From: CAJXNP01 sp050305935 | GTDB taxonomy: Bacteria; Bacteroidota; Bacteroidia; Cytophagales; Cyclobacteriaceae | Direction of reading: 5' to 3' | Length of the DNA stretch: 64,000 bases | Assembly (NCBI GenBank): GCA_050305935.1 | Contig: JBNLGG010000013.1 | Span: 1-64,000, forward strand | Part shown: positions 34,827 to 43,508 of the stretch, in pieces | Position numbering within the stretch: the first letter of the stretch is position 1 | How the letters are laid out: the number at the start of each line of letters is the position of its first letter | Notes under the pieces: generated by a model | Database searches by the model: none | What the model was told of the DNA's origin: nothing | Seen by the model: only the letters and a program-made list of their open reading frames with translations | Made by a program: the position numbers and the translations under genes

Positions 34827-35570
34827 TCAAAACAATTTTCTCACCCTCTCTAAATCTTCCATCGTGTCTACCGGAATGCTTTGGTGCTCGGTGACGCCGA
34901 TTTTAATTACCCCGCCATTTTCCAGCCATCGGTTTTGTTCCAGCCGTTCCAGCTTTTCCAGTCGCGAGGGAGGTAAATCCGCGAATTTTTTTAGTGTTTT
35001 AGAAGTATAACCGTAGAGTCCCAGGTGCTTGTAGAAAGTAGCATGCTTTATCCAATCCTTTCTGTCGACTTCATGCACTGCGGGGATGACTGATCGGCTG
35101 AAATAGAGTGCTTTCATGTGTTCGTCAAATGTCACAAACACCTCGCTGCTGTTTTCCAGATCGTGGGGATCTGTGACCGGGATAACCAGGGTGGCCATTT
35201 CGGCCGTTTCATCCTTGAAGCAGTCTTTCAAAGTAATGATTTGCTCCGGGTGGATCATCGGTTCATCTCCTTGAATATTGATTACCACGTCAAAAGAAGT
35301 TGCCAGGATTTCTTCCACTTTTTGCAGGGTTTCCAGGCATCGGTTGGTTCCCGTTGTGTGATCTTTGGAGGTCATTATCACCTTCCCGCCAAATTTTTCC
35401 ACCGCCTGGAATATCCGCTCGTCATCCGTCGCTACATATACATGGTCTAAAATAGGGGATACTTTCTCATACACCCACTGGATCATGGGTTTGCCCTTAA
35501 TATCTGCCAGAGGTTTGCCTTCCAATCTGGTCGATCCGTAACGCGCAGGGACGATTCCTAGAAATTTCAT
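34827..35570 (-). CDS. kdsB: 3-deoxy-manno-octulosonate cytidylyltransferase (KdsB)
   Basis: 247 residues from the ATG that starts MKFLGIVPARYGSTRLEGKP. An ATG seven codons earlier is possible but would extend past the usual KdsB N-terminus. The nucleotidyltransferase motif PARYGSTRLEGKPL, the INIQGDEPMIHP loop and the YFSRSVIPA region are typical of KdsB. It activates Kdo, or in Kdo8N makers its 8-amino form, with CTP for lipid A core assembly. Divergent kdnA and kdnB begin about 180 bases away, which points to the 8-amino sugar as the likely substrate here. Confidence 0.92.
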   Translation of the reverse strand: MKFLGIVPARYGSTRLEGKPLADIKGKPMIQWVYEKVSPILDHVYVATDDERIFQAVEKFGGKVIMTSKDHTTGTNRCLETLQKVEEILATSFDVVINIQGDEPMIHPEQIITLKDCFKDETAEMATLVIPVTDPHDLENSSEVFVTFDEHMKALYFSRSVIPAVHEVDRKDWIKHATFYKHLGLYGYTSKTLKKFADLPPSRLEKLERLEQNRWLENGGVIKIGVTEHQSIPVDTMEDLERVRKLF

Positions 35571-35747
35571 ATTAATCGAATTGAACCGCAAATAAACGAA
35601 TTACCCCTGTGAAAGACATTCAATTTTGGCACGAATAAATTAATTGAAGCAAAATTTCTTTCAAAAAATGATAATTGGTTAATATTGTGGCGAAGTCGGC
35701 GGAAGCATGGCCGAACTTTAATTAAGCATTCACAAAAGAATTGAATT

Positions 35748-36941
35748 ATGCCAGGAATGGAAGTTTTTGGCGCTGAAGAGCGCAAAGAAGTCATGGACGT
35801 ACTGGAAACGGGAGCCCTGTTTCGATATGGTCATGAACACCTAAGAAAAGGGATGTGGAAGACGGCGGAGTTTGAAGCGGAAGTTCGTAAACAAACCGGG
35901 GCGAAATATGCCCACGCTGTTTCCAGTGGTACGGCAGCCGTTACCAGTATTCTGGCTGCGGCGGGAATAGGCCATGGCGATGAAGTAATTGTCCCTCCTT
36001 ATACTTTTGTGGCACCGATTGAAGCTGTTTTTCTGGCGGGGGCGCTGCCAATTTTTGCAGAGATTGATGAAAGTCTTTGCCTGAGTCCGGAAGGGATCGA
36101 AGCGGTCGTTACTCCCAAAACCAAGGCCGTGCTGCTCATCCACATGTGTGGGGCAGCAGCGGATATTGACGGTATTTTGGAAGTGTGCAAGAAACATAAC
36201 CTCGTTTTCCTGGAAGACTGCGGCCAGGCGATGGGGGCTAGTTATAGAGGAAAATCCGTTGGACTTCATGGCGCAGCGGGTGCTTTTTCTTTTGACTATT
36301 TCAAGATAACTACTTGTGGTGAAGGCGGTGTGACCATTACCAATAGCGAAGATGTTTACAAAAACATTGACTACGTGGCCGACCATGGCCATACCCACAT
36401 TGGAAGCAATCGTGGTATGGAAGACCACCATGTGATGGGGGCCAATTTTAGGATGGGGGAAATGAATGCGGCGATCGGGCTTGCCCAGATGCGTAAGCTT
36501 CCATGGATACTAGAACAAAACAGAAAGAACAAAAGGTATATAAAAGAACACTTAAAAGAAATCGAAGGAATTACTTTTAGGAAATTAGGTGACGAAGCGG
36601 GTGATTCCGCTACTTTCCTTAACTTTTTTGTTCCGTCAAAAGACCATGCAGAAAAGCTGTTCAAACAGTTTGCAGCCGATGGAGTAGGAGGTGTGGCCAA
36701 TTGGTATACGAACATGTACCATTTCATTAACCAGTGGGATCACATCAAAGGAATGAAGTTCCCGGCCAGGCTGGCGATACATGACCTGGGAGCGCCTCAG
36801 GACTATAAGAATTTAAAACTGCCAAAATCGGAAGATGTAATCAGCCGATTGATCTCAATCAGCATTTCCTGTACCTGGAAAGAGGAGGACTTGGCCGCCT
36901 ATACAGACAAATTAGTTAGCGCTATTAAAAAAGTCCTTTGA
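35748..36941 (+). CDS. kdnA: DegT/DnrJ-family aminotransferase, probable 8-amino-3,8-dideoxy-octulosonate transaminase (KdnA)
   Basis: 397 residues of the PLP-dependent DegT/DnrJ/EryC1/StrS fold. Lys186 in SFDYFKITTCGEGG is the internal aldimine lysine, Asp157 in FLEDCGQAMG contacts the pyridine, and SSGTAAVTSIL binds the phosphate. In Shewanella, KdnA transaminates 8-oxo-Kdo to Kdo8N using the product of the alcohol dehydrogenase KdnB, and KdsB activates it. Here the same three functions lie together, so KdnA is preferred over a nucleotide-sugar aminotransferase. No nucleotide-sugar genes are nearby. Activity is inferred from context. Confidence 0.78.
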   Translation: MPGMEVFGAEERKEVMDVLETGALFRYGHEHLRKGMWKTAEFEAEVRKQTGAKYAHAVSSGTAAVTSILAAAGIGHGDEVIVPPYTFVAPIEAVFLAGALPIFAEIDESLCLSPEGIEAVVTPKTKAVLLIHMCGAAADIDGILEVCKKHNLVFLEDCGQAMGASYRGKSVGLHGAAGAFSFDYFKITTCGEGGVTITNSEDVYKNIDYVADHGHTHIGSNRGMEDHHVMGANFRMGEMNAAIGLAQMRKLPWILEQNRKNKRYIKEHLKEIEGITFRKLGDEAGDSATFLNFFVPSKDHAEKLFKQFAADGVGGVANWYTNMYHFINQWDHIKGMKFPARLAIHDLGAPQDYKNLKLPKSEDVISRLISISISCTWKEEDLAAYTDKLVSAIKKVL

Positions 36942-36988
36942 TTCACCCATAATAACCTATTTGAAAAACAGGATCAAGAAACAATCTA

Positions 36989-38068
36989 ATGCATAAGAAT
37001 TTTAAGAATATTGACAAGGTCTGCTATGGAAAAGGCGCTTTCAATCAACTGGATGATATCCTTGCACCGATAAGATCTGAAAATGACAAGTTCATGGTGT
37101 TTATTGTGGACAATTATTTTAAGGGTAAAGAACTTGAAAAACGTGTCCCGCTTCATGATGAAGACCTGATCTTTTTTGAGGATGTAGATGGGCATGAGCC
37201 TACCACAGAACAGGTTGATCGTCTAAGAGATACAATTTTAGCAGAGAAGGGAAAACCTTCGGGTATCATTGGAATAGGAGGGGGAAGCATCATGGATATT
37301 GCCAAAGCTCTTTCCCTGATGGTTAATAACGAAGGGTCGTCTTCCCTGTATCAGGGACTAAACCTCGTTAAAAAGCCAGGTATCTATCATTTGGGAGTTC
37401 CTACTACGTCTGGAACCGGGGCGGAATGTTCTATGACTGCGGTGCTTACCGGACCGGTAAAGAAGTTGGGCCTTAAATGCGATTGGACGGTCTTTAACCA
37501 GGTAATCCTGGATCCTGAACTCACAGCTACAGTACCAAAAAACCAGTGGTTTTACACAGGAATGGATTGCTTCATTCATTGTATTGAATCAGAGAGTGGA
37601 ATTTTTTACAACGATTTTTCCAGGGCCTACGGTGACCAGGCTTTGAAACTCTGCCGCGAGGTGTTTGTGGGTGAGAATAGCGGGCAAACACCGGAGAATG
37701 ATGAAAAGCTGATGATCGCTTCACTCTTTGGAGGCCTAAGCCTTACTTATTCCGAGGTGGGAGCGTGCCATGCCTTCTCCTATGGTTTGTCTTATGTATT
37801 CGGGATGCGGCATGGTTATGCCAATTGCATTGCCTTTAACCACCTGGAAGAGTTTTACGGCGATGCTGTGCAAGAATTCCGGGAGATGGTGGCCTTCCAC
37901 AACATTGATCTTCCGCAAGGTTTATCTGCGAAATGGAGTGATGATGAGATATCCAAAATGGCAGACATTGCCTATAACCTTTCCCACATGTGGACCCATG
38001 CGATGGGCCACGATTGGGAGAAGAAGCTTACGAAGGAATATTTGATGGAAGTTTATAGGAGGATGTGA
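36989..38068 (+). CDS. kdnB: Iron-dependent alcohol dehydrogenase, probable 3-deoxy-manno-octulosonate 8-oxidase (KdnB)
   Basis: 359 residues of the iron-containing alcohol dehydrogenase family. The NAD motif GIGGGSIMD is at about 95-103. Metal ligands Asp193 and His197 (MDCFIHCIE), His261 (GACHAFSYG) and His275 (GMRHGYAN) are all present. In Kdo8N synthesis KdnB oxidises C8 of Kdo to the aldehyde. It starts 47 bases after kdnA, so the pair is probably one transcript. An ordinary sugar-alcohol dehydrogenase is the alternative, but the pairing with kdnA and kdsB makes it less likely. Confidence 0.78.
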   Translation: MHKNFKNIDKVCYGKGAFNQLDDILAPIRSENDKFMVFIVDNYFKGKELEKRVPLHDEDLIFFEDVDGHEPTTEQVDRLRDTILAEKGKPSGIIGIGGGSIMDIAKALSLMVNNEGSSSLYQGLNLVKKPGIYHLGVPTTSGTGAECSMTAVLTGPVKKLGLKCDWTVFNQVILDPELTATVPKNQWFYTGMDCFIHCIESESGIFYNDFSRAYGDQALKLCREVFVGENSGQTPENDEKLMIASLFGGLSLTYSEVGACHAFSYGLSYVFGMRHGYANCIAFNHLEEFYGDAVQEFREMVAFHNIDLPQGLSAKWSDDEISKMADIAYNLSHMWTHAMGHDWEKKLTKEYLMEVYRRM

Positions 38069-38091
38069 TACCCGCCAAATTTTTGGGTATC
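38067..38091. terminator. Hairpin between convergent genes
   Basis: GATACCC (38067-38073) and GGGTATC (38085-38091) form a 7-bp stem directly at the kdnB stop. The T-rich loop and absence of a strong T-run on either side make it a weak candidate terminator. Confidence 0.35.
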
Positions 38092-38106
38092 GAATGTTGT
38101 TTGCCT

Positions 38107-39024
38107 TTATTTACTTTTCTTCGCTTTCTGTATGGCTGATTCAATGATATCATTTTTCAACCCATGAACCGCACAAAGTTCTTTCATTTTCTTATAAAAG
38201 GCATTCTGATAGTAGTAAGGCATCTCCGAACTGGCAGAAAAGAACTTATTGTACTTTGTCACTAATTCAGGATAGTGTTTTTTGATAGCGCCGAGCATCA
38301 GTGTTTTGCTGTCTGCTTTCTCGTTACCGTAAAGGGTGATGGTGGCAGGCAGAACATAGTCCGCCCCCATTTTTCTGAAAGTAGAAAATACCAAATTCAG
38401 TTGCTCAGTAGTGTCGGATATGTATGGAATAAGGGGCATCAAGCTAATTCCGGTTAAAAACCCCCGATTAATTGTTTTTTGAACAGCTACGATTCTTTTG
38501 CCGGGAGGGGTGGCTCCCGGTTCGAAAATCCGGGCTACCTCGTCTTGCAGGGTCGAAAACGAAAAGCTGATGATCGTGCCTCTTTTCAATTCGCTTAAAT
38601 CATCGGGCAACCTCGCTTCCCGGTCAATTTGTTCCAGCAGGTCAAAGTCCCTTTCAATCAGATCTGATTTTGTGATGATGTGAACCGGGAATTTATGTTT
38701 GAGAATTACCTTCAGTGCGTCCCTTGTCAATTGGTACTTTTCTTCGATTTTAAGGTAAGGATCGGTGGCGGAGGAAAGTACAATGAACCCATATTGATAT
38801 TTCCTGGCCCTGGTTGATAATTGTCGATCAAGTAGCTCCACAGCGTTGATTTTAACAGAAAGACTTGATTCGAGATTCGTGCCATATTTGCTCCCCCTGA
38901 TGTAGCAATACAAACAATTGAATGAACAACTACTGTAGGGATTAAACGTGTAGTCGTCCAGAAACCAACTGTCCCTTTTTTTTGATTTGTTGAGAACGGA
39001 TTTTACTTCAATTTCCCTGGGCAC
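38107..39024 (-). CDS. Radical SAM protein of the SPL family (spore-photoproduct-lyase-like)
   Basis: 305 residues. The cluster motif is CSFNCLYCY with Cys33, Cys37 and Cys40 (CxxxCxxC). Downstream VLSSATDPYLKIEEKYQLTR and VHIITKSDLIERD and the ISFSFSTLQDEVARIFEPG region match the SPL-like group that is widespread outside spore formers, whose substrate is unknown. The start is GTG at 39024; no in-frame ATG lies upstream before a stop. The protein is soluble. Flanked by convergent kdnB, and 281 bases of gene-free DNA, in which only short CCACTTG-type repeats are seen, separate it from the nitrilase gene. Confidence 0.9.
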   Translation of the reverse strand: MPREIEVKSVLNKSKKRDSWFLDDYTFNPYSSCSFNCLYCYIRGSKYGTNLESSLSVKINAVELLDRQLSTRARKYQYGFIVLSSATDPYLKIEEKYQLTRDALKVILKHKFPVHIITKSDLIERDFDLLEQIDREARLPDDLSELKRGTIISFSFSTLQDEVARIFEPGATPPGKRIVAVQKTINRGFLTGISLMPLIPYISDTTEQLNLVFSTFRKMGADYVLPATITLYGNEKADSKTLMLGAIKKHYPELVTKYNKFFSASSEMPYYYQNAFYKKMKELCAVHGLKNDIIESAIQKAKKSK

Positions 39025-39305
39025 GATACTTCCTTGTTAAACAAATATCGATTTTCTCACCGAATATGTTTACCACTTTTTTGAATTCCTGTGATAAATA
39101 TATCCTTTGATTAGAACACTGGACGGAGTTCCTGGTCTATAGTCATGGGATTGGAAAACCCGCGCGGGATCGGGCAAGTGTGGAGCAATGATCCTACGGG
39201 AAAAGTAAAAATATTCCCGTAATTTTCCACTTGTGCTTTTGGGTTTTTCCTCAAGTACTTTTTTGGTTTTCCACTTGAACTTTTTAAAAGGAGAACAAGT
39301 GCTTT

Positions 39306-40037
39306 TCAAGCAATGATGCTTTTTACGTTGTTATCTGTACTGTTCCAAAGCAATAAGCCGGTTTCGGTTTCAGAAAGTTGCCCCAATAATTTCCCGTCTT
39401 TATTCCAAATGGCTGTTTGCCCTGCTGCAGTAAAATTATCCTGAAAGCCCACACTGTTACACATAAGGGTGATCATGCCATATTCCTTAGCGATAGCCTG
39501 TAGTCGTTGATGCGCTTTCCTGACCCCGTCGCTGGTCTTGGCTACACTTGACAGGTATATATTAGCACCTGCTGTGTAAGCGCTTACGGCATGTGGTGCA
39601 ACAGAGATCTCATAGCAAATGGCCAGGGCAATGCGGTGGTCTGCATTGCCAACGAGCCCGGGTGATACGTTCCCACTCTCAAAAAAAGGCAGTTCGTCTT
39701 CGTGCAGGTATTTTTTGGTGTAGAGCATTCTTTCCTCATCCGGGCTAAACAGGATCATCCCGATACATATACTTTGGTTACAGCGTACAGGCATACCTAC
39801 ACCGACAGTGAGTTGGTGACGGTTGCCTTCCTTTTGAAAAACATCGAGTACCGGGTCTTCCGGGAAGATGGCGAGGCTTCTGGCAAGATGGGGTTCATAG
39901 CCTGTAACTGACAGTTCCGGAAATATAACCAGGTCGGCTTTTTCCTTTGCGGCAAGGTTCACTAACTCCAGATGTTGGGCCATGTTTTTGCCAATGTTTC
40001 CTTTGGTGGGTTTCGTTTGGGCGAGGCAAACAATCAT
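39306..40037 (-). CDS. Carbon-nitrogen hydrolase (nitrilase superfamily)
   Basis: 243 residues. The catalytic triad is visible: Glu41 in FPELSVTGYEP, Lys109 in YTKKYLHEDE and Cys141 in AICYEIS. These enzymes hydrolyse nitriles, amides or N-carbamoyl groups, or serve in amide repair. It is soluble and slightly short for the superfamily. Its start lies 12 bases after the stop of the GNAT gene, so the two are probably one minus-strand operon, acetyltransferase first. Confidence 0.88.
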   Translation of the reverse strand: MIVCLAQTKPTKGNIGKNMAQHLELVNLAAKEKADLVIFPELSVTGYEPHLARSLAIFPEDPVLDVFQKEGNRHQLTVGVGMPVRCNQSICIGMILFSPDEERMLYTKKYLHEDELPFFESGNVSPGLVGNADHRIALAICYEISVAPHAVSAYTAGANIYLSSVAKTSDGVRKAHQRLQAIAKEYGMITLMCNSVGFQDNFTAAGQTAIWNKDGKLLGQLSETETGLLLWNSTDNNVKSIIA

Positions 40038-40049
40038 CTGGTAGATAAT

Positions 40050-40553
40050 TTATTTTTGTTGTAACATAAGTTGCATAAATACAAGGTCAAGCCAGCGGTC
40101 AAATTTAAACCCCACCTCCTTCATCCTGGCTGTCTCGACGAATCCGAATTTCCGGTGAAACTCACAGCTTCCCCGATTGGCCGCGTCAATGCCAGCAATC
40201 ATGGTATGATAGCCACCATTCCTTGCCAGGCGAATAAGCTCTTCGAGAAGAAGTTTTCCGGCCCCCATTCCCCGGTATTCATGATGCACGTAGATGGAAT
40301 GTTCCACCGAAAACCGGTAGGCTACCTTTTGCCGAAATGATCCGTAGCTGCCAAAGCCGATCACCCGGTTTTTAAATTCAGCAATAATTACAGGAAGCCG
40401 GTACTCCATTTTATCCCTGTGCCACTGTAGTTGTTCTTCATAGCTCCGTTCCTCGTAATCATAAATGGCTGTGGAATGAAGGATCTCATAGTTGATGATC
40501 GCGAGTATGTGTTCCACATCGTTGATAGTCGATGGTCTGATCGCTATGTCCAT
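40050..40553 (-). CDS. GNAT N-acetyltransferase, phosphinothricin-acetyltransferase-like
   Basis: 167 residues. MDIAIRPSTINDVEHILAI is the usual GNAT start, SVEHSIYVHHEYRGMGAGKLL contains the acetyl-CoA loop (R-GMGAGK), and IDAANRGSCEFHRKFGFVE is the C-terminal motif. The SVEHSIYV-HHEYRG pattern resembles the Pat/Bar subfamily that acetylates small amines or amino-acid-like compounds. Substrate is not known. It sits upstream of the nitrilase gene. The 270 bases upstream show no gene. Confidence 0.88.
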   Translation of the reverse strand: MDIAIRPSTINDVEHILAIINYEILHSTAIYDYEERSYEEQLQWHRDKMEYRLPVIIAEFKNRVIGFGSYGSFRQKVAYRFSVEHSIYVHHEYRGMGAGKLLLEELIRLARNGGYHTMIAGIDAANRGSCEFHRKFGFVETARMKEVGFKFDRWLDLVFMQLMLQQK

Positions 40554-40820
40554 TGCCCTTTTATTGTTAGTTTAGCTCTGTGTTTTTTGACACCATCTTC
40601 AAAAGATATTGGTTTTCGGATGTCTACGGTATATGTATTTCGTAGAAAATACAATTGCAAATAAAGCAGTTTTCACGTCATTCCAACAAATCGATTGAAG
40701 GATAGAATCCGGTGAGTTTGAATTTTGATGGATGTTAAGAAAAATTTTTGAGCTCCGGGTTTAGAATAATGCACAGGCATAATAGTTGAGTCTGTTTCTG
40801 GAAAAATCCAAAGCGATAAA

Positions 40821-41111
40821 ATCTACTTCTCTAAGATTCTCCTAATCCTTTTATTGACTTCTTGTGCGTCTATGGAGTCCACATACCAGGGAAGCTATTT
40901 TGCCAAGATCACTTATGATACATGTGACCGATCGCAGGATCGAATGGACGTTTTCTTTGAAGGGGAGGAGGTCGATTTTAATTTTACTAAAATCGGCGTG
41001 GTCACCATGGAGGGTGATACTGGCTTTAGCAAACAGGAAGTCCTTGATCGCTTAAAATATACAGGGGATCGTATTTACGGAATACCATCAGGAGGAACGG
41101 CCAGTCCGTGA
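40821..41111 (+). pseudogene. Small lipoprotein gene without a recognisable start
   Basis: The frame ending at 41111 carries a lipoprotein signal (FSKILLILLLTSCASME) and a short body, DTCDRSQDRMDVFFEGEEVDFN. It is open only from 40770, after a stop, and holds no ATG or GTG before the signal; the TTG at 40854 lies within the signal itself. An ATG at 40769 is in another frame, so a frameshift may have destroyed the start. It could also use a rare start codon. No family was recognised. The 342 bases after it, up to the SDR gene, show no convincing gene; a 72-residue open frame there lacks support. Confidence 0.4.
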
Positions 41112-41453
41112 ATGTCCACGTCTACGAGTGGTTGGCGGTCTTGATTGAGATAGATGATACGGACGAGAGCCGTGATTTTAGGTTTGTGTCACATATCAAT
41201 GGTCGGAAAGCGCGTGTAGCAAAGGGAACTCAAAAGGCAAAGAAAGCTTCAGTTTCGTTCTGGCTATTTATCATATCAGCAGGCAGGGATGATCATCCGG
41301 GCAGCTATTTGAATATATTAAAGTAATTCTGTAATTAAAATACATAATTATTTGAAATTCAGTTGTTAAACAGGTTTATATTACAAGTAAGTTTAAGAGA
41401 GATTTGACCGGGAATATGTAATCCTTATTTTCGCAATTATTATACAAGCGAAT

Positions 41454-42194
41454 ATGAAGAAGAAAATACTGATCATTACAGGTGGAACCAAGGGGCTGGG
41501 AAATGGATTACTTAAAGTCTATAAAAGTAGGGGTTTTGAGATCCACTCACTGGCGAGGACGATAGACGCAAGTCTGGACAATGAAGGCGTGTTTCAATAT
41601 CCCTTTGATCTGGAGAATATTCCCCAAATACAAAACCTTTTGGATTCAATTTTTGAAAGATATCTGACAACCACCATCGAAAAGATCACCCTCATCAACA
41701 ATGCCGGGATATTGGGAGAGATAGGGCCGCTTGAGACGGTTTCTTCAACCAACATCCAAACAGTGATAGATGTAAATCTGACAGCGCCGATGGTCCTTAC
41801 ATCAAAATTTATTTCCCTCACACAGGATATCGAGGCAGAAAAAACAATTATAAATATTTCGTCGGGGGCCGCCCGGAGGCCCTACCATGGTTGGGTGCCT
41901 TATTGCACAACCAAGGCGGCGATAGAAATGCTTACGAGGGGCGTTGCGAAAGAGCAGGAGGGTAAAGAATTCCCTATCTGTTCCATTGCGATTGTCCCGG
42001 GTGTCGTTGAAACCGGCATGCAGGAGGAGATCAGAAAGGTGAGTAAAGATCGTTTTCCCTCAGTCAGCCGGTTTATCGAATTAAAAGAAAAAGGTCAGCT
42101 TTCCGATCCCATGGATATTGCCAGCAAGATCTACGAAGTAGACGTGGATTCAGGCAAACAAAATGGTGATATCATCAGCGTTCGCGAAAACTAA
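41454..42194 (+). CDS. Short-chain dehydrogenase/reductase (SDR)
   Basis: 246 residues. The NAD(P) motif TGGTKGLGNG is at 9-18, NNAG at 82-85, Ser136-Ser137 in ISSGAA, and the catalytic Tyr150 and Lys154 in YCTTK. The layout with NNAGILGEIGPL resembles the sepiapterin/benzil-reductase-like group, but the substrate cannot be read from sequence. It starts a two-gene unit with the HAD gene 3 bases downstream. Confidence 0.88.
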   Translation: MKKKILIITGGTKGLGNGLLKVYKSRGFEIHSLARTIDASLDNEGVFQYPFDLENIPQIQNLLDSIFERYLTTTIEKITLINNAGILGEIGPLETVSSTNIQTVIDVNLTAPMVLTSKFISLTQDIEAEKTIINISSGAARRPYHGWVPYCTTKAAIEMLTRGVAKEQEGKEFPICSIAIVPGVVETGMQEEIRKVSKDRFPSVSRFIELKEKGQLSDPMDIASKIYEVDVDSGKQNGDIISVREN

Positions 42195-42197
42195 GCG

Positions 42198-42827
42198 ATG
42201 AAGCATCCGGAGGCCATTATTTTTGATCTGGACGGTACCCTCTGGGATGCGGTGCCCACCTACACCAGGGCATGGAACCTTGTATTCCAAGAGCGAAAGC
42301 TGGATAGATTCCTCCACCCAAATGACCTTTATCCTTTAATGGGTATGACTTCTGAGCAATATCTTGAAGGTGTGCTTCCGGATCTGACCCCATTTGAACG
42401 GGAAGATATATACCGTCAGGTAGTGGAAAAGCAATATCAGATTGTACCCCATGAGGGGGGCGAATTGTTTCCATTTGTCAGGGAAGGGTTGACAATGCTT
42501 TCGGACAAATACAAATTGATGATCCTAAGTAATTGCCCACCATTTATCATTCGCCATTTCCTGGCCTGGTCTGACCTAAGCAATTTATTTTTAGATCACC
42601 TCAGCTACGGTGAGAGTCCACAGCCGAAGGCGGATAATATGATGCTGCTGATGAAGAGGAACAAGATCTCCTCGGCGGTGTACGTTGGGGACACACGTTC
42701 CGATGGCATACAGGCCAGAAAAGCCGATTTGCCTTTTGCTTTTGTTAGCTATGGTTTCGGCAAAACCGAAGACTACGACTACAAGTTTGATTCATTCGAA
42801 GAACTAACGGAATTTTTTACAAAATAA
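42198..42827 (+). CDS. HAD-superfamily hydrolase
   Basis: 209 residues. Motif I is FDLDGTLWD (Asp10, Asp12), motif II MILSNC, and motif IV VYVGDTRSDGIQA. The cap domain is the helical type between motifs I and II, as in beta-phosphoglucomutase/phosphoglycolate phosphatase-like enzymes. It is probably a small-molecule phosphatase. It follows the SDR gene by 3 bases, so they share a transcript. The gap after it (42828-43203) holds no recognisable gene. Confidence 0.85.
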   Translation: MKHPEAIIFDLDGTLWDAVPTYTRAWNLVFQERKLDRFLHPNDLYPLMGMTSEQYLEGVLPDLTPFEREDIYRQVVEKQYQIVPHEGGELFPFVREGLTMLSDKYKLMILSNCPPFIIRHFLAWSDLSNLFLDHLSYGESPQPKADNMMLLMKRNKISSAVYVGDTRSDGIQARKADLPFAFVSYGFGKTEDYDYKFDSFEELTEFFTK

Positions 42828-43203
42828 GGGGGTAAGGCGGCCATATTGCGGCAAACAATATCAAACTGACTTGCCCTTCTCTCAAAACGCTGTGTCTCAA
42901 ACGAAGACCCTGTTAAGACAACAAACAGAAAACCAGGATTGTAATTTGATTCCTTTAAAAAGGCAACCTCGTAGGAGTGTCATTATTATAACACCGAGAA
43001 ATTATACAGCTAAAAACCCAAAGGTGTAATATTATTAACTATAACAATCCACTATCCCAAAGGATCGGAATGAATGCGGCCGATATTTGAGAGGACTTTT
43101 ACACGACATGTACCATTTGGAAACAAATAAAACCAGTCCCCCAATTGTTGCTGGACATTCATTAAATTGAAGTTATAATGAATAAACATTAACCTGTCTC
43201 ACC
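42828..43203. other. Gene-free stretch, nothing recognised
   Basis: No ORF of coding appearance, clear promoter box, RNA gene or terminator was seen here on either strand. It lies between the HAD gene and the small secreted protein gene. Confidence 0.6.
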
Positions 43204-43455
43204 ATGAAAAAGCTACTATTTCCACTGTATTTTTTGTCGCTTATTGTTACCGGCTATGCGCAGGACTATGCCGTTGCCCCAAACGCGGAAAAGCAAATGA
43301 AAGCAAATAACAAAGTCTGTAACTATGTGATCTATGATGGTACCGGACACGCGTACATGCGGCGTGGCGACGATCCGAATGAACAGAGCGCCAATAAAAT
43401 AGCCTGCGACAAATCCTGGGAGCGGTGTGTGGAGATTTTAGATAACCTGGATTAG
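43204..43455 (+). CDS. Small secreted protein of unknown function
   Basis: 83 residues with a signal peptide (KLLFPLYFLSLIVTGYAQ). The mature part is short and carries three cysteines (KVCNYVIYD, IACDKS and RCVEIL). No family was recognised. It lies 53 bases before the Tat-exported Gfo/Idh/MocA gene and may be co-transcribed. The sequence has a coding-like codon pattern and a tidy ATG. Confidence 0.65.
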   Translation: MKKLLFPLYFLSLIVTGYAQDYAVAPNAEKQMKANNKVCNYVIYDGTGHAYMRRGDDPNEQSANKIACDKSWERCVEILDNLD

Positions 43456-43508
43456 CGAAATGAATTTCCAGGGAATATTGTTAAGAACTCAGAATAAATA
43501 GCATAAAG

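Noticed and set aside
39070..39309. 79-residue minus-strand open frame between the nitrilase and radical SAM genes
   Set aside because: Basic, low-complexity composition, no signal or family resemblance, and it overlaps the nitrilase end.
40854..41111. TTG at 40854 as the start of the small lipoprotein
   Set aside because: It would remove most of the lipoprotein signal that lies in the same frame upstream.
41108..41326. 72-residue plus-strand frame after the lipoprotein remnant
   Set aside because: No recognisable motif; overlaps the remnant and may be decayed sequence.
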